This document shows, piece after piece, positions 11,269 to 23,092 of a DNA stretch of 64,000 bases. This stretch comes from Eleusine coracana subsp. coracana (Eukaryota > Streptophyta > Magnoliopsida > Poales > Poaceae). Positions within the stretch are counted from its first letter, which is position 1. The number at the start of each line of letters is the position of its first letter. Where the stretch lies: positions 6,558,949-6,622,948 of the forward strand of contig CM064430.1 of the NCBI GenBank assembly GCA_032690845.1, given 5' to 3'. A program made the position numbers and the translations under genes. The notes beneath the pieces are model-generated. The model was not told the origin of the DNA, did no database searches, and was given only the letters and a program-made list of their open reading frames with translations.

Positions 11269-12100
11269 CGATGGATGGCGTGCATGATGAATCATTTGCA
11301 TGGTAATCTGGATTGATGTTCAGCTGCCTTCAATAATCGTGACACACAGTAAGAACAGACCATGATTGTGACTTAATGACTGGCTGACAAGTTGATCTAA
11401 TGGAGGAAGGTAGCAGGTGGACTTGAATCCGATGGACTATGCAATGAACGGGTTGCAAAGGCAGCCTAGACCACAACAGTGGCTGAAGACGGCCAAACAA
11501 AACCGTGTCTGCAATCTGGACAGGTGGCCTCAATGGGGTTCTGGGTGAGGGCTATGATGGTCATTAGAGGAGGGGCCGTTATAGTGATGATGATTTGCAG
11601 CTATAAGCCATAATTTGGCGATGATGACGGTGCACGTCTATTTATATTAATAAATAAAGGAGATGAAGTTTTCACCAAGGTGTCTAGAAAAAAAGAGAAA
11701 TAGGCTTGAAATTCTAAGAAAAAAAGCAAAGCCTTCAGCCCTTTATCACCTTCCCATATAATTAAGAAGTACATCAAACCATTGATCCAGCTGCACCTAT
11801 GATTTCCACCATCCTGGGCAGCTCTCGACTCCTCGTCGATTCAATCGTACTCATCATACCCAAAGAGATAACCCACACACTCTTCTACACTGATCCAATC
11901 TATAAGCGACAAAAAGTTGAAGACGAACGCCCAGCAATGATCCCATCTTGCACGCCCCAAGTTTTCCCAGTCCCCAAAAACAGAAGATCCCAGCACGAGT
12001 TATTTATGCCCTGAATCCATGTTTATCCAACAAACGACAGAAGGGAACAGGGTACAACATCGATGATGCAAAATTACCGAGGTCTTGTGTTGTTGTTATC
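11269..12100. other. unassigned DNA
   Basis: No gene, RNA or clear element end recognised. The stretch near 11780-12010 has a codon-like composition on the + strand but no known motif. Confidence 0.25.
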
Positions 12101-13323
12101 GTAAATTGATTGCATGGATCAGGTATATATGCTTCTTGTGCTGCTCCATTAAGTTTATTAAAATAGACTCCTGGCAATAATTGTTAGAAGGGTCTCGCGT
12201 TACCATAGAAAATTTTGCATTATAGAATATAATAATATTTCCATTTGGAAGATTAGAAGAGTTTTCTTGCACTTCCTCTAATCTTGTGGAGTTATTACGT
12301 ACATTGCTTACAAAACGAAGAATCTCCAATTCTCCAAAGAAGAACCTTAAAGTTACGAATGAATCATTAAGACTTCGAGTCAAATCAATTGTTGAATTTG
12401 AATTTGACTTCAAACTATTTTATATAGGTCATAGATCATATAAATGTTGTCATGTCAAATTTTCATTTTTTCATATTTATTTGATCATTTTATTTTTTAA
12501 AAAAAATATAGAATTTAATGTTTACCGAGTGTCTTTGCTGGGCACTTGGCAAACGTTTACTTTGCTGAGTGCTCTCAGCTAGGCACTAGGCAAACAAAAT
12601 TTTGGTCGAGGCGCGGCAGCAATTTTGCCCGATGCGCTGTGGCATTTCAAAAAAAATTGCAGACACGACGACAATTGAAAAAAACCGAACATGCCTTATC
12701 CCTTCCCCTCCCCTCTCTTCCCCTCCACTCACTCTCTCCGGTAGTCCATCCCCTCCCTCTCTTTGGCGAACACAAGGGGCACAATGGTGCAGCGGAGGGG
12801 GCTCCTCTCCCTCCCCTAGGCCTTCCTCCCTCTCTCTCACGGGCAGGGTCCAGAGGGGGCACGGCAGCGGCTCCCATCCCTCCCTCCCTCTCTTCGGTAG
12901 GGCGACGAGGCAGGCACGGCCGTGGTGTCCCCCCTCCCTCTCTCCGGCAGAGGGACGAGGCAGACGTGGTGGCGCGAGGGGCACGACAGCGCAGCAATGT
13001 CTCCCCTTCATCCTTCTCTCCGGCAGAGCGCTGAGGCAAGCGTGGCGGCGTGGAGGGGCACGACGGATCCCAGGCGGTGGAGTAGTGGCTGGCGGCGTGG
13101 TGGGGGCGGCGAGCGATGGAGTAGTGGTTCAGGTATTTCTTTTATTTTTTTAGAAAATATTTGCCGAGTGTCTATTTCGGCCCTCGGCGAAGCTTTGCCG
13201 AGTGTTTCAAAAAAGTGGGCTTTTCCTGGACCTTTTTTACCGAGTGCTCTTTGCCAGGTGTAACACTTGGGAAAGCTTTTGCCGGGTGTTTCCATGGCTG
13301 CAAAGCCGGTGTTTCCCCTAGTG
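12100..13323. mobile_element. CACTA element remnant with GC-rich insert
   Basis: The right end at 13323 is the complement of CACTAGGGGAAACACC. Inside, repeated 'gccgagtg' and 'ggcacttggcaa' motifs in both orientations are the usual subterminal repeats of grass CACTA elements. Between them (12690-13135) lies a GC-rich, proline/arginine-biased stretch open in several frames. No matching left end is visible, so the left border is approximate. Confidence 0.6.
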
Positions 13324-13701
13324 TCTAGGTCTAAACATCACTTAAAATTAAAGATGTCGAATAGGCATTACAAGAATGACCTACATGTCGCTAGTACCAA
13401 AATGTCACAGGTTAATCATCTTGGCTGCAGCTGATCCGTGCATATTATGGGCTGATTTGTAAAACATGTTAACAAATCGACAGTTTGCCGGTTGACATTT
13501 GTTATTTTTTCGGCTCTGGTTTGATGCTGACATATAGGTGAAGAGTGTCAGTGTTGGTGTTACAGCGGAAAATGAATGGACACACTTGCTAGAACTATAC
13601 TGTATCCAACCGGCTACATTTTAGCATTTTCGGAAGTAGACTTCGTATGAGCCACACATAACCTAGATAATATCCGGTTCCCTTCCTCCACAAGGGTAGG
13701 G

Positions 13702-13709
13702 TATATAAA
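13702..13709 (+). promoter_or_regulatory. TATA box of locus D
   Basis: TATATAAA, preceded by the block-conserved 'cctccacaagggtaggg', lies 131 bp upstream of the miR2118 site. Confidence 0.55.
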
Positions 13710-13734
13710 GTAGCCTTTGATAGAAAAAGATATA

Positions 13735-14425
13735 GCAGTGCAATGCGTAGCTGCGTACAGGTTTCTATGCATCTGTTTGTTTTCAAGCATTTATCTCCTC
13801 ACAGGGGGTAACGCAAATTTGTATTTTGGACACAGGATTTAGAGGCATCAGTTGAAGACCATGCTGATCCAAGGGTATGGCAGGTCCGTCCGGTGCTGTG
13901 TCACAGCGAAGCGGACTAGTTCTGCTTCATCCCAGATTTAGGCTTCCACGAATTCTTCAGTCATTACGGCACTTTTTTTTCTTGTATTAAAAAATGGCAA
14001 AAAGCTTATTCCACGAATGTCAATGCCTCTCTACTGTGATTTTTGTGGCCACGTGTAGACTGCATTTCATGTCAGAGGTTATGCCTGCGTTGAGATTGGA
14101 AACAAGAAGGGCATCTCAAGCTGTCAGGCATGGAAAGCCAAGCGCCGGAGCTTCTTCCTGTGCCAATGCCCACAGGGATGCTGTTGTCATAAATACTTTT
14201 TTCTAGCATTCACATCAAATGTCTAAGTAAAATTGGCTTTGCAACATGTGCTCCATCAAAGATCAGTATGTTGTACCAATGGAATACGAAGAGTGCATTT
14301 TTTCATGGTTGGGGTAAATTTGGTACTGCAAGATGTGTTTTATGAAGGTCAACTTCACCTCGGTTATAATGTCTCTGGCTTTGCTGTGCATCAGTTTCTT
14401 TTATTAACTTCTTGAAAAATATGCA
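13735..14425 (+). ncRNA. candidate 21-PHAS precursor, locus D
   Basis: TATATAAA at 13702 and a miR2118-like site at 13833 are followed by sequence shared with copies B and C to about 14420. The reading frames are short and not preserved between copies. The target site has lost its 3' end (CAGTTG for CAGGAG), so triggering by miR2118 may be weak. The end point is the end of paralogy. Confidence 0.5.
13833..13854 (+). promoter_or_regulatory. miR2118-like target site, weakened
   Basis: It matches 15 of 22 positions, with mismatches at target positions 20-22, which pair with the miRNA 5' seed. The conserved ACCATGCTGA extension follows. Homology to the 26680 and 33078 sites makes its origin certain. 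Confidence 0.5.
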
Positions 14426-14439
14426 AGTGCCTCATATTA

Positions 14440-15180
14440 ATTAGTTAACCTACCCGCGCATTTGCGTGGCTAGTCTCGATATCAATTTGGAAATTAACTA
14501 AGATTTTTAATTTTATATTAGATATTAAATTATTTAACATATTATATATTTCAAAGGCAAACATTTGTTTCTTAATTTTATGGAAACATTATGTGAGTAT
14601 ATCTTTGTTTATGTTTCTTATTTAGGTTTTTTGGTTTGCATGTATTTCACATGATTGTTTTTCTTGAATATTAAAAATATTCTAGTATTTTGTATCTTCG
14701 CCTCACATTTTATTATGGAGATAATATTTGAAAACTACCTATAGTCAATATGTATATCTATTGTTGCATTGTTTTTTTCTTTTAATTTGTATATATCACT
14801 GTAATTAGACATACATAACCTACCAATGCGCGGCTAGTCTCAATATCTATTTGGAAATTAACTAAGATTTCTTAATCTTATATTATACTTTAAATTATTT
14901 AATGTATTATACTTTTCAAAGGAAAGCATTTGTTTTTCTATTTTATGGAAAAATTATGTGAGTATATCTTTGTTTATGTTACTTATTTAGGATTTCTTGT
15001 TTGCATGTATTCCACATGATTGTTTTTTTTTTATATTAAAACGATTCTAGTATTTTGTATCTTCGCCTCACATTTTATTATGGAGATAATATTTGGAAAC
15101 TACCTATAGTCAATGTGTATATCTATTGTTGTATTTTTTTTCTTTTAATTTGTATATCACTTTAATTAGACATACATATA
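14440..15180 (+). repeat. tandem duplication of about 365 bp
   Basis: 14450-14812 and 14815-15178 are two diverged direct copies. Both begin near 'cctacc...gcgtggctagtctc' / 'gcgcggctagtctc' and share 'cttcgcctcacattttattatggagataatattt'-type sequence. The sequence is AT-rich and non-coding. Each start resembles a short hairpin followed by CTAGT, a feature of Helitron 3' ends. Confidence 0.6.
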
Positions 15181-16120
15181 ATAGCTCAAAGCCCATCATA
15201 TGCCGCTAGACGGGAAAGGATACCAGTCCAGTGCAAGTTTGCAACACATGAAAGGATCTTTTTTTTTCTTTTTCTAACCTGTCGTCTTCCTCAGGCTGTT
15301 GTCTCAGTTGTCCGCCATTGCTACGGAACGCAAGCTCTGTTACAGCACAACTGTGGCCAATTCATTGTCGAAACAATGTTCGAATCGGATGGGGCTCTCC
15401 GTGTTGGGCAGGAGTCTTGTGGCGTTTGGAAACGACTTACATACATAAATCTCAGAGTTCGAGTGTGATGTGAACATTGGTCATTATAGCCGAGTCGGAC
15501 TCAATCAAACTCATGCTTGAGGCAACGGACACAAAAATCTTGTCTAGATAACCTCACCTTTCTTAATAAGTTTGTATTATATTATTGTATATAAACTATT
15601 TTTCTTCTACCATGAAATTGCACTGGGAGTTGCAACTAAAACCCAGTCTAAATGTGATTTTGAAAAACCGTGCTGAGTTGGTTTCACAATTCACTCAGGA
15701 TTGTCTTTTCGGTCCACTAAAGATTTACCTTACTAGCTTTCCGACATTAAACACTAGGTGTGATAAGATATTTGTGTCAAAATTTTAATGTGCAAGAACA
15801 CATGGCAACCATTTGTTACCTGAAACAGAAATAACATCAACAACAATAGCTCTATAGAAGGTATTCTTAAATCTTCCTTTAATTATCAAAATCACCAAAT
15901 GTTTTAGCAGAACTAATCTATATTTCCTCAAAGGAACACTAATACAGATCTTTACTTCCTTCTGTACTTTCAAAGTATACAAGCGTCTGTCCATTTTTGC
16001 TCTTTACTTCATCATTATATATATTGTCCAATCAACTGTAATATCTCATTTTTATTGCGTAGTCTAATAGTTAGAATACATATCTACTACTTTTTTCTTA
16101 TTTAGTTCACACATGCACGC
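15181..16120. other. unassigned DNA
   Basis: No gene, RNA gene or element border recognised. Confidence 0.3.
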
Positions 16121-16134
16121 TGCCGAAGCACACA

Positions 16135-16142
16135 TATATAAG
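16135..16142 (+). promoter_or_regulatory. TATA box of the 16.3-kb locus
   Basis: TATATAAG lies 156 bp upstream of the miR2118 site at 16291 and is followed by 'tgtccttaagg'. Confidence 0.5.
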
Positions 16143-16164
16143 TGTCCTTAAGGTAAGAAACGTA

Positions 16165-16880
16165 AATGGAGGAAAAGACCATAGGTCCACTGTAGTGCTG
16201 CGTCAGTTGTTATAATTCACCAGATGCTACGTACGATTCCATGTGTCTCTACACATTGCTTGTCCCTATACTCTATCTCTGTGTAGAGTTTAGGTATTGG
16301 AGGCATCCGGAGAAGGCCATGCTGACATTGCGAAATGTCTGCCACTATTAGCAGCAGGGGTAGGAGCCCAGCATAGCCTCCACAAGGCTCTGCTGGTGGT
16401 TGACAACCCCATCCCTCTGCTGCATTGGCGCTTCTCGAGCATATAACAATGCCGCCCATCTCCGCCTTCTCACCCTGTCCTAAACTGTAGTCGTGGCTTC
16501 AGTTGGAGTGTCCCACGAACCGCGGCAGCCCTACTGCCAGCAGCTCAAGGCTGCAGGACACCGGAAGAAATAGACCGTTGCATGGATGGAGTGGTGCGAG
16601 GACGGAGAACAATGCTGGATGCGTCGGAACATGAATCCTGAACCGACAGCTGGAGCTGGTCATCGGGGACTGCCTCATTCCTACATTAGTACGCTTTTTG
16701 AACAGGACAGCTAGATCTCCGTTTCTTCTTATGTGTTGACCCTGCTCTGCATGCAAATGCAATAAAGTTCTCCCCTCACAAGCTAATAAGGTGCATCCAT
16801 AGAACCACAAGGTAGTGTGTTTCTCTTTGATTTTATCCAATCTGAGTTGAGATCTGCTGAATGAAATAATGCTGGACACC
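16165..16880 (+). ncRNA. candidate 21-PHAS precursor at 16.3 kb
   Basis: A TATA box at 16135 and one of the best target sites (16291) are followed by several hundred bases of higher GC than the flanks, without a recognisable protein. The upstream part resembles 26925-26960. The 3' end is not visible and is placed where the GC content drops. Confidence 0.5.
16291..16312 (+). promoter_or_regulatory. miR2118-like target site
   Basis: It matches 18 of 22 positions, including TTGGAGGCATC. Cleavage would fall between 16302 and 16303. It is followed by GGCCATGCTGA, the conserved extension with one change. Confidence 0.6.
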
Positions 16881-17890
16881 TGTTATTGGTACCTCCATAC
16901 ACGCTCAAAAGCCACGCTGGACGAGCTGAGCGTGCGTGTTAAAAATAACAATTTTATACCTGATTTCACGTATATGCCCTAATTTCGTGAAGATAAATCT
17001 AAGGCTTTGTAATCAGTTTATTTCTATAAGTGTATTGCTATAGTAATTGCATGATTATTGAACATTTTCTTATATTCCTTGTTCAACCAAGTTTAAATGG
17101 ATACTCATTCAAATATGTACCACACACATATATCTTTTTGATAATTGATGCTCAAGAAAAACATAGTTTGCTTCCTCTAACCTTAACTAACCGTGGTTAA
17201 CATTGATCACATCCAAGCTCTTTGCATCTATTGTTTTAGGTGCACGAAAAACCAAGCAATTGGCCTGCTGTTTTGATACCGATAAGTCGATGGACCATGT
17301 TACGTTGTTGGCCGAGTGACAGATTATTCTGTTTCTGAATTGTTGCTTTTGCTTATGAACTATGAATATCTCTCTGTTCTTTCTAAATTGTACCCATCCT
17401 CTACTCCGCTGCCAACATGTCTCATGTAGTGAAAATTCTTTGTTGCTTTTCGTTCATCTATTTAGTTGTAAATTAGTGAAAAGAGAGAGAGTTTGAACTA
17501 GTATATTGCAACTTTCTCAGAAGCGGTGTTGTGTTATGGTGAAACAATAGTAAACTGAAATTATGGGCAAATCTGGTTTTCCCTTACACAATTAATACTT
17601 AACATCACTCGACATTCTTATTTAGATTCCAATATATAAAAATTTTATCAGCAACACAGTATATTAGGGCAAAGAGAATAAGAGAAATGAAAAGAAGAAA
17701 GGAGCAAGAGATGCAAAAAAAAAAAAACAGAAGATACTTCATCACTCTTGCTTTAGTTTATTTATTCAGTTCTACTCTTCATAATCAGCTTGTCGTGACA
17801 TGCGATTATTCAGTTTTACTCTTCATAATCAGGTCGTCGTGACATGCTATCTTAGCTTGTTTATTGCCTCCTGTCAGTATGAATGATTTA
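16881..17890. other. unassigned AT-rich DNA
   Basis: No gene seen. A short direct repeat ('ttcagttctactcttcataatca' and 'ttcagttttactcttcataatca') occurs at about 17766 and 17811, with 'tcgtgacatgc' after each copy. Confidence 0.35.
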
Positions 17891-18462
17891 GGGTGTGTTT
17901 GATTTGGTTTTTTCTAGCTGCTTTGGCTTTCTTAAAAAGCTAAAAGCCAACCAAAGGGAGCAGGTTTCTTCTAGCTGCTATAAAAAATGCTGCTTTTGTG
18001 TAGTTCATTTTTTACAATATAGGTGAGGAGGTGCTGTGGCCGGCTGTGAAACCAAATTTTTGTGAAATTTACCCACCTGCCATGGGTTATGTTGTACCGC
18101 TTTCGTTTCTTTTTTGCCGATCTCCTCTCACCCGCGACCTTCTTCTCTCCACCCGTGACCTCCACTCCTCGTCGGCCAGCCCTCCCCGTGGTTGCTCTCC
18201 GTCCTACACTCCTACCCTCCCCGAGGATCCCCTCCAAGCTCCTCCTGGGCCGCGGCCGGACCTCTCGGTGCCTCCCCTCCCTGTGGCTCCTCACCAGTCC
18301 CTTTTCTCCTCCAGAGCTCCTGGTGCTCCGGAGATCTGCTAGAGGCCAGCAGCGCAACGGCGTCCTCCCTCCTCGCCCTCCTCACATGGCCAGCAGCGAC
18401 GGCCCTAGACTCCCTCGCCCTCTCCCTCGGCCACTTTGTTGCCTCTGCCCCCCCCCCCCCCC

Positions 18463-18495
<33 letters not shown>

Positions 18496-18821
18496 ATGTT
18501 GGCTCAAACAGTCCTTTACAGCGACCTACATAATTAAGAGATTTTTTTCAAAAATCTTTTTAGTATTTAAGATTCCCTTTTAAAATGATCATTTACTTGA
18601 TAATTTCTGAACAAAACATTTGTTAGATTATTTTTCATATAAATCGTTCCTCAAACATTCAGGGAGATTACAGTCATTTTCACAGTCATAGCCAGTTTTT
18701 TCATAGCCATAGTCATTTCAACCAAACGGCTTTTAGCTTTTTCACAGTTGAAATCTCACAGCAGCTTTTCTTATAGCTCACAACAACATATTCTACAGCC
18801 ACACCAAAATCAAACACACTC
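17891..18821. mobile_element. Harbinger/Tourist-type element carrying a GC-rich insert
   Basis: The element starts GGGTGTGTTTGATT and ends in the complement of GAGTGTGTTTGATT. TTA flanks it on both sides (17888-17890, 18822-18824), as expected for PIF/Harbinger insertion. The 931-bp element contains a GC-rich stretch (18070-18440) with multiple overlapping proline/serine-rich frames and then poly-C and (CT)n tracts (18450-18497). No transposase is present, so it is non-autonomous and probably carries a captured 5' gene piece. Confidence 0.75.
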
Positions 18822-18835
18822 TTAGTTAGTTTGTT

Positions 18836-19152
18836 ACTACCTTACACTTTATCTCACACATGCAATCTCTTTTCCACTGAGCAGAATCAATCGACAGCAT
18901 CGAATGAGCATCCTTAGGATCAAGATTTATCATCATCATGGCCACAATGGCCACCCTCATGAACTTCTTGTGAGATACTTGTGTTTGTGAGTTTATTGCA
19001 TTATGTGATGATAGTAGTGGATTACTTGTGTTGAAACTAGAATTTATTTACATTATATGATGGTCACAACGTTTGTGATGATGTTTATTCCCCTGGTCAC
19101 AAAGGCTTTGCCGAGTGCCTCTAGCACTCAACAAAATGGCCGCTTCCTAGTG
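18836..19152. mobile_element. CACTA right-end fragment
   Basis: It ends 'ggccgcttcctagtg', the complement of CACTAGGAAGCGGCC, preceded by 'ctttgccgagtgcctctagc'. The other end is missing. Confidence 0.45.
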
Positions 19153-19443
19153 TATGAATCCCGGCATCTGATCGTAAAAGCCTATAACCATGTCTACTTT
19201 CTCATATGCGAGCAAGACACCTGAGACTTTATTTATCGAAACAATATCCTAGACAATGAAAATTTCAGTGATGAATTGGTTCAGCGAATAATGCTTTGTC
19301 ATTTTCAAAATACTATTGTTTCTTATTTGTTTTAGTACTTGTACAGTTTTTGTACCTAGCTAGTGCTTATCAATTTGTTCCACCAACTTATGTAACTCAT
19401 CTTGAGAACTAGTCTTGATAGCACGACTCACCCACATTACCTT

Positions 19444-20663
19444 CACTACCACAAAAGTGATGTTCAACAGCGCTTGAAAAACGAGTCTAGTGGTGGTAAT
19501 ATTATTCCCCGCCGCTACATTATTCTAGACACTTCTAACGGTGGTATAAGACCTGAATCGTGGCTAAAAAACAATTTTTAGTGGCAGTTCACATTATGAG
19601 CCATCGCTAAAAAGAAAAAATCATTTATAGCGGCAGGCCAATTCTTCAGCCACCACTACTTTGGGCCTGCAATTTTTTTTTGGTCCACTTCACTTACTGA
19701 CGGCTATAAAAAAAGGAAAAAAAATCCTAACCCCCCCCCCCCACCACCACCTTCCTCTCCTGGCTCTCCCACCCCGCCGCCGCCCTCCTCTACCACCATG
19801 CTCCCCTTCCTCACCGACGCCCTCCCCTCCTCCCCTTTCACATTGGTGCCTCCCCCTACCCCGTCGACGCCCTCTCCTCCCCCCTTCTAAACTGACGCCT
19901 CCCCCTACCCTGTCGGCACCCTCTCCTCTGCCCCTTCTACACCGGTGCCTCCCCCTACCCCGCCGACGCCTTCTCCTCCCCTCCTCTCCTTCCCCGCGTG
20001 ACGTGTACCTGGGTGGCGAGCAGATTCGACTGTGGAGCATCGGATCCCGATGGGGGGCGAGCAGATCCTACCGTGGAGTGTCGAATCCCGATGGGCGGCA
20101 AGCGGATCCGACCATGGAGCATCAGATCCAGATGAGCGGTGGGCGGATCTTCCCTCCTTTGGCGCTTCTTCCCGTCCTTGCGCCCCTCCACCTCCTCCCT
20201 CCTTTGGCACTTCGGCGGCGATCGGATCCAGCTCTGGGTTGGCTTCGACAGGGCAAGCGGCAGCAAGAGTCTGCGATGCAGTCGGATCTAGCCCTAGGGC
20301 AGGTGGGCTGCTACCTCGCGTCCAATGTCAGATGCGGCCTCCACGGCGGCGGCTCCGGCCTCCACGGTGACGGATCCGACCTCTACGACAGTGGATCCGG
20401 CCTCGCGCATGTGGGCGGCGGGCCTGTGGGATCCGGGCTCCTATGGTCCTGTGGGCTTTTTTTTGTTTTTGGGTCGAATGGATAGTGGCGGGTAAGATAT
20501 CACCCGCCGCTACTAATCTCTATGCAGTTGCAGTTCATTTCGTCAAAAGGAGATCCACCGCTGTTGCCAATTATTTTTAGCTGTGGTATTGTAGCGGCGG
20601 GATATTCTACCTGCCGCTACAGTGCCTTTTAGCCCGCCGCTATAGTGTATTTTTGTTATAGTG
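19444..20663. mobile_element. non-autonomous CACTA element with captured GC-rich sequence
   Basis: It starts CACTACCACAAAAG and ends in the complement of CACTATAACAAAAATAC, flanked by the 3-bp duplication CTT (19441-19443, 20664-20666). 'gcggcgg' subterminal repeats lie at both ends. The interior from about 19735 to 20470 is GC-rich with proline-rich repeats ('LPRRRPLLPP'-like, three copies) and a tandem repeat of about 33 bp around GGATCC (20030-20150). A frame of 274 codons is open at 19661-20485, but it is low-complexity and probably not a protein gene. Confidence 0.8.
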
Positions 20664-20689
20664 CTTCCTTGTTTGGCTGTTATCCTCCA

Positions 20690-21250
20690 TAAGGGCGGCA
20701 TACAAATTATTTAAAAGGCTGAGATGTGCATGAAGGGTGCTTCATCTCACAATGCTTCGAAGTAGTCTCAACTTTTTTTCATGAAGAATAGAATTTGGAG
20801 GTATCGGGAGAATACCATGCTGAGGTTATCCACGATGACTATCGATATGATCAAATTCAACAGCCTTCGTCTGTCGAATACTCCCGGCATGTCACTGTAT
20901 TTAGCACGGTAAAGTCAATTGCTACCGATTGTAGAACTTGATGCATGTTCGTCCATGCAGTGCGCAGAGTAGCACATGGGGTGTCTAGGTTATGGATGTT
21001 GTGAACCTTGTTGAACTGTAACTAGGACTAGTTGGGTTTCTTAGAACTGTAACACCAGAGACTCAGAATTTAGTCAGCTTGATATAACAGACATCTCGAT
21101 GTACAATTACATTTGGCTGTTGCAAATTACCAGGTTCCGGGGAGAATGGGAGATGTACATGATTAAAATAATGAGAACTCCAGCCGTACCAATACAGCTG
21201 GCTGAGGCGGCTCTCACACTATTTCATAAGTTCAAGCACTGCACAGTTAA
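20690..21250 (+). ncRNA. candidate 21-PHAS precursor, locus 20.8 kb (block gamma relative)
   Basis: The upstream 'ttatcctccataagggcggc' and 'ggctgagatgtgcatgaagggtg' match block gamma promoters at 33821 and 59881, with the TATA box decayed to ATTTAAAA (about 20710). The miR2118 site at 20789 is followed by the gamma-type 'ccatgctgaggttatcca'. A 60-bp deletion relative to gamma shortens the leader. The 3' limit is unknown. Confidence 0.45.
20789..20810 (+). promoter_or_regulatory. miR2118-like target site
   Basis: It matches 17 of 22 positions (GGAGGTATCGGGA core). Cleavage would fall between 20800 and 20801. The extension ACCATGCTGA is perfect. Confidence 0.55.
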
Positions 21251-22560
21251 TTTATTTTGACTGGCAAGCAGTTGTTCTTCATGGGAGTAATCTTCATTTT
21301 CACAAATCTAGTCAATCTATCCATGCATTTGCGTGGTTTAATTATGATAATATTCTTTCAATTTTATACAGTATATATTGTATCAATTGAATTATTACTT
21401 TATCTATATAACGAAGGGCAATACATTAGCTATATCAATGATCAATATTGTCTTATTGTGTTATAATATTTTTTTCTATATCACTATAATTATTTGCTTG
21501 TTATATCATTTCTTAAGAAGAAATTTGTAATTTATGAATTTTACTTTTTTTGTAATGATTATGGTGGTTTTCGTCTCCTATAAGTACAGTTTGTATGCAC
21601 ATCATCAATGCATACTTTGACTATCATTATTTGTTTACTCTTGATTTTTTTTCCAACTATCTGTATATTTGTTTGAAGTTGCATGTTTTTTGTAATACAT
21701 TAAAACTCGTTGTTGATTTCTGATATTTCCTTTTTTCTATTTTACCCTCTTCTGACAGAAACAATGATTGGTAAATAAAGTTATCTAGCTAGGACTTGAC
21801 GCCTGGAGTTTTGGGAGCTATTACCTGTGCATTGTCCTAGACGTGAGCATGAATAGATGCCAGAGTATGAATTTGTAGATATTACGATCTCGTTCAGATA
21901 TGGTTTCCCTCAGTAAAGGCCTTGTTTGCCGCTAGGCTAGGACGCCATCACTTGTAGTTAAAGTCTTAGTTGTCCTATTTGATTAGGTTCTTAAGAGACT
22001 AAGACTACGGCACCATCATGCTGGCATATTGTCACTTCTGCATTGTTCTGGACGTGAGCAGTCAATTGTCATATACAATATCATTATTGGTGGTTTGCAA
22101 CTACTGTTTAATCTCCTCAGTTCATAAGTCAGGGGCTATCGAAATTTACTTGCGGAGAGAAATATTTGTTTCGTTGATTTGGACCGATCTGCCAGATCAT
22201 AAGACAAATATTTTGTTTAAATAATAATTAGAGCATTACACGCCTCTTTTTCACCATGGCATCAATCAATAGTAGAAGACAACTTTTTCTCAACCTAACA
22301 TGCGTTAAATAGAGCTACCATGATTGGCTCGTCATCATGAACACAAAGGTGAAATCGGTTTTTTGTTTGCATTCACGGTTTGTAATCTACGCATTTTTTA
22401 GTTCGAAAAAATAGATGACATCATCAGCGTTCATGCATGCTAGGGACTGGACCTGTAGTCCACTCTAAGAGTGACCGAAAGAAAACAATCCTCCGATTAA
22501 TCGGAGGCTAGTCAGCCGCAGCAGCAGCAGGAGAGACCAATATTGCACCGTCAAGCCAAA
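21251..22560. other. unassigned AT-rich DNA
   Basis: No protein or RNA gene recognised. 'ccatgcatttgcgtgg' at about 21320 resembles the starts of the tandem copies at 14450 and may be another relic of that repeat. Confidence 0.3.
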
Positions 22561-22619
22561 TTGGGTTGCGTAGCTGCGGTTATTTTGGAGGCGCCGCTAA
22601 AGGCCTTTTTATTGTAGTG
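22561..22619. mobile_element. CACTA-type MITE end fragment
   Basis: It ends in the complement of CACTACAATAAAAAGGCC after 'ggcgccgctaaagg', like the families at 3919 and 19444. The other end was not found. Confidence 0.35.
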
Positions 22620-22687
22620 ATACTTTTGGAAGTACTGACTTCTTGTATATTACTTAGCAGAAGTAGCTTTGAGCTAGGTACGGATAA

Positions 22688-23090
22688 CACTATGGGAAAT
22701 TGGCTATTTGCTGAGTGCCAGAAGCACTCGACGAAGGCTATTGAACACTTGACAAAGCCTTTGCTGAGTGCAACACCCTGCAAAACACTCGGAAAAATGT
22801 AAATTAGAAAAAAATAACCTAGCAAAATAACAAAGAATTTTTTTCACACCCAACAACCCCGCCCATCTCTGTTGCAAGTCGTCGAATTTTTTCACATGTT
22901 ATGCAACAAGTGCAGCCGATGGGATTCGAACGGGTGACCTCCCAGTCGCGTGCGTAGTCCCCCTACCAACATGCCCCCACAGTGTCACTTGAGTCTAAAC
23001 TCTGGTTTTAATCTTCTTATATTATACATCTTTGTTGAGTGTTTTATGTCAGACACTTGGCAAACAATAATACACTTGGTGATGCGATGG
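22688..23090. mobile_element. CACTA left-end fragment
   Basis: It starts CACTATGGGAAATTGGC, followed by 'tttgctgagtgcc' and 'cacttggcaaac' subterminal repeats. It appears cut off by the Gypsy sequence that begins near 23.1 kb. It contains a B-box-like 'gggattcgaacgggtgacc' on the reverse strand that is not a complete tRNA. Confidence 0.5.
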
Positions 23091-23092
23091 GT

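Larger units (their letters stand above)
13324..14425 (+). repeat. duplicated block beta, copy D
   Basis: It aligns with 26205-26720 (copy E), 32890-33720 (copy B) and 57880-58416 plus 59393-59765 (copy C). Conserved parts are the upstream 'ctaaacatcacttaaaa', the promoter 'cctccacaagggtagggtat', the miR2118 site, and a downstream part with 'catttcatgtcagaggttatgc' and 'aagccaagcgccggagc'. Confidence 0.75.

Noticed and set aside
12546..13153. Several 100-180-residue overlapping frames on both strands
   Set aside because: They are open together because of high GC and low complexity inside a CACTA element; no domain recognised.
22905..22985. tRNA gene on the minus strand ('ggttcgaatccc'-like B box)
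   Set aside because: No complete cloverleaf: A box and acceptor stem do not fit. More likely a SINE or CACTA-internal relic.
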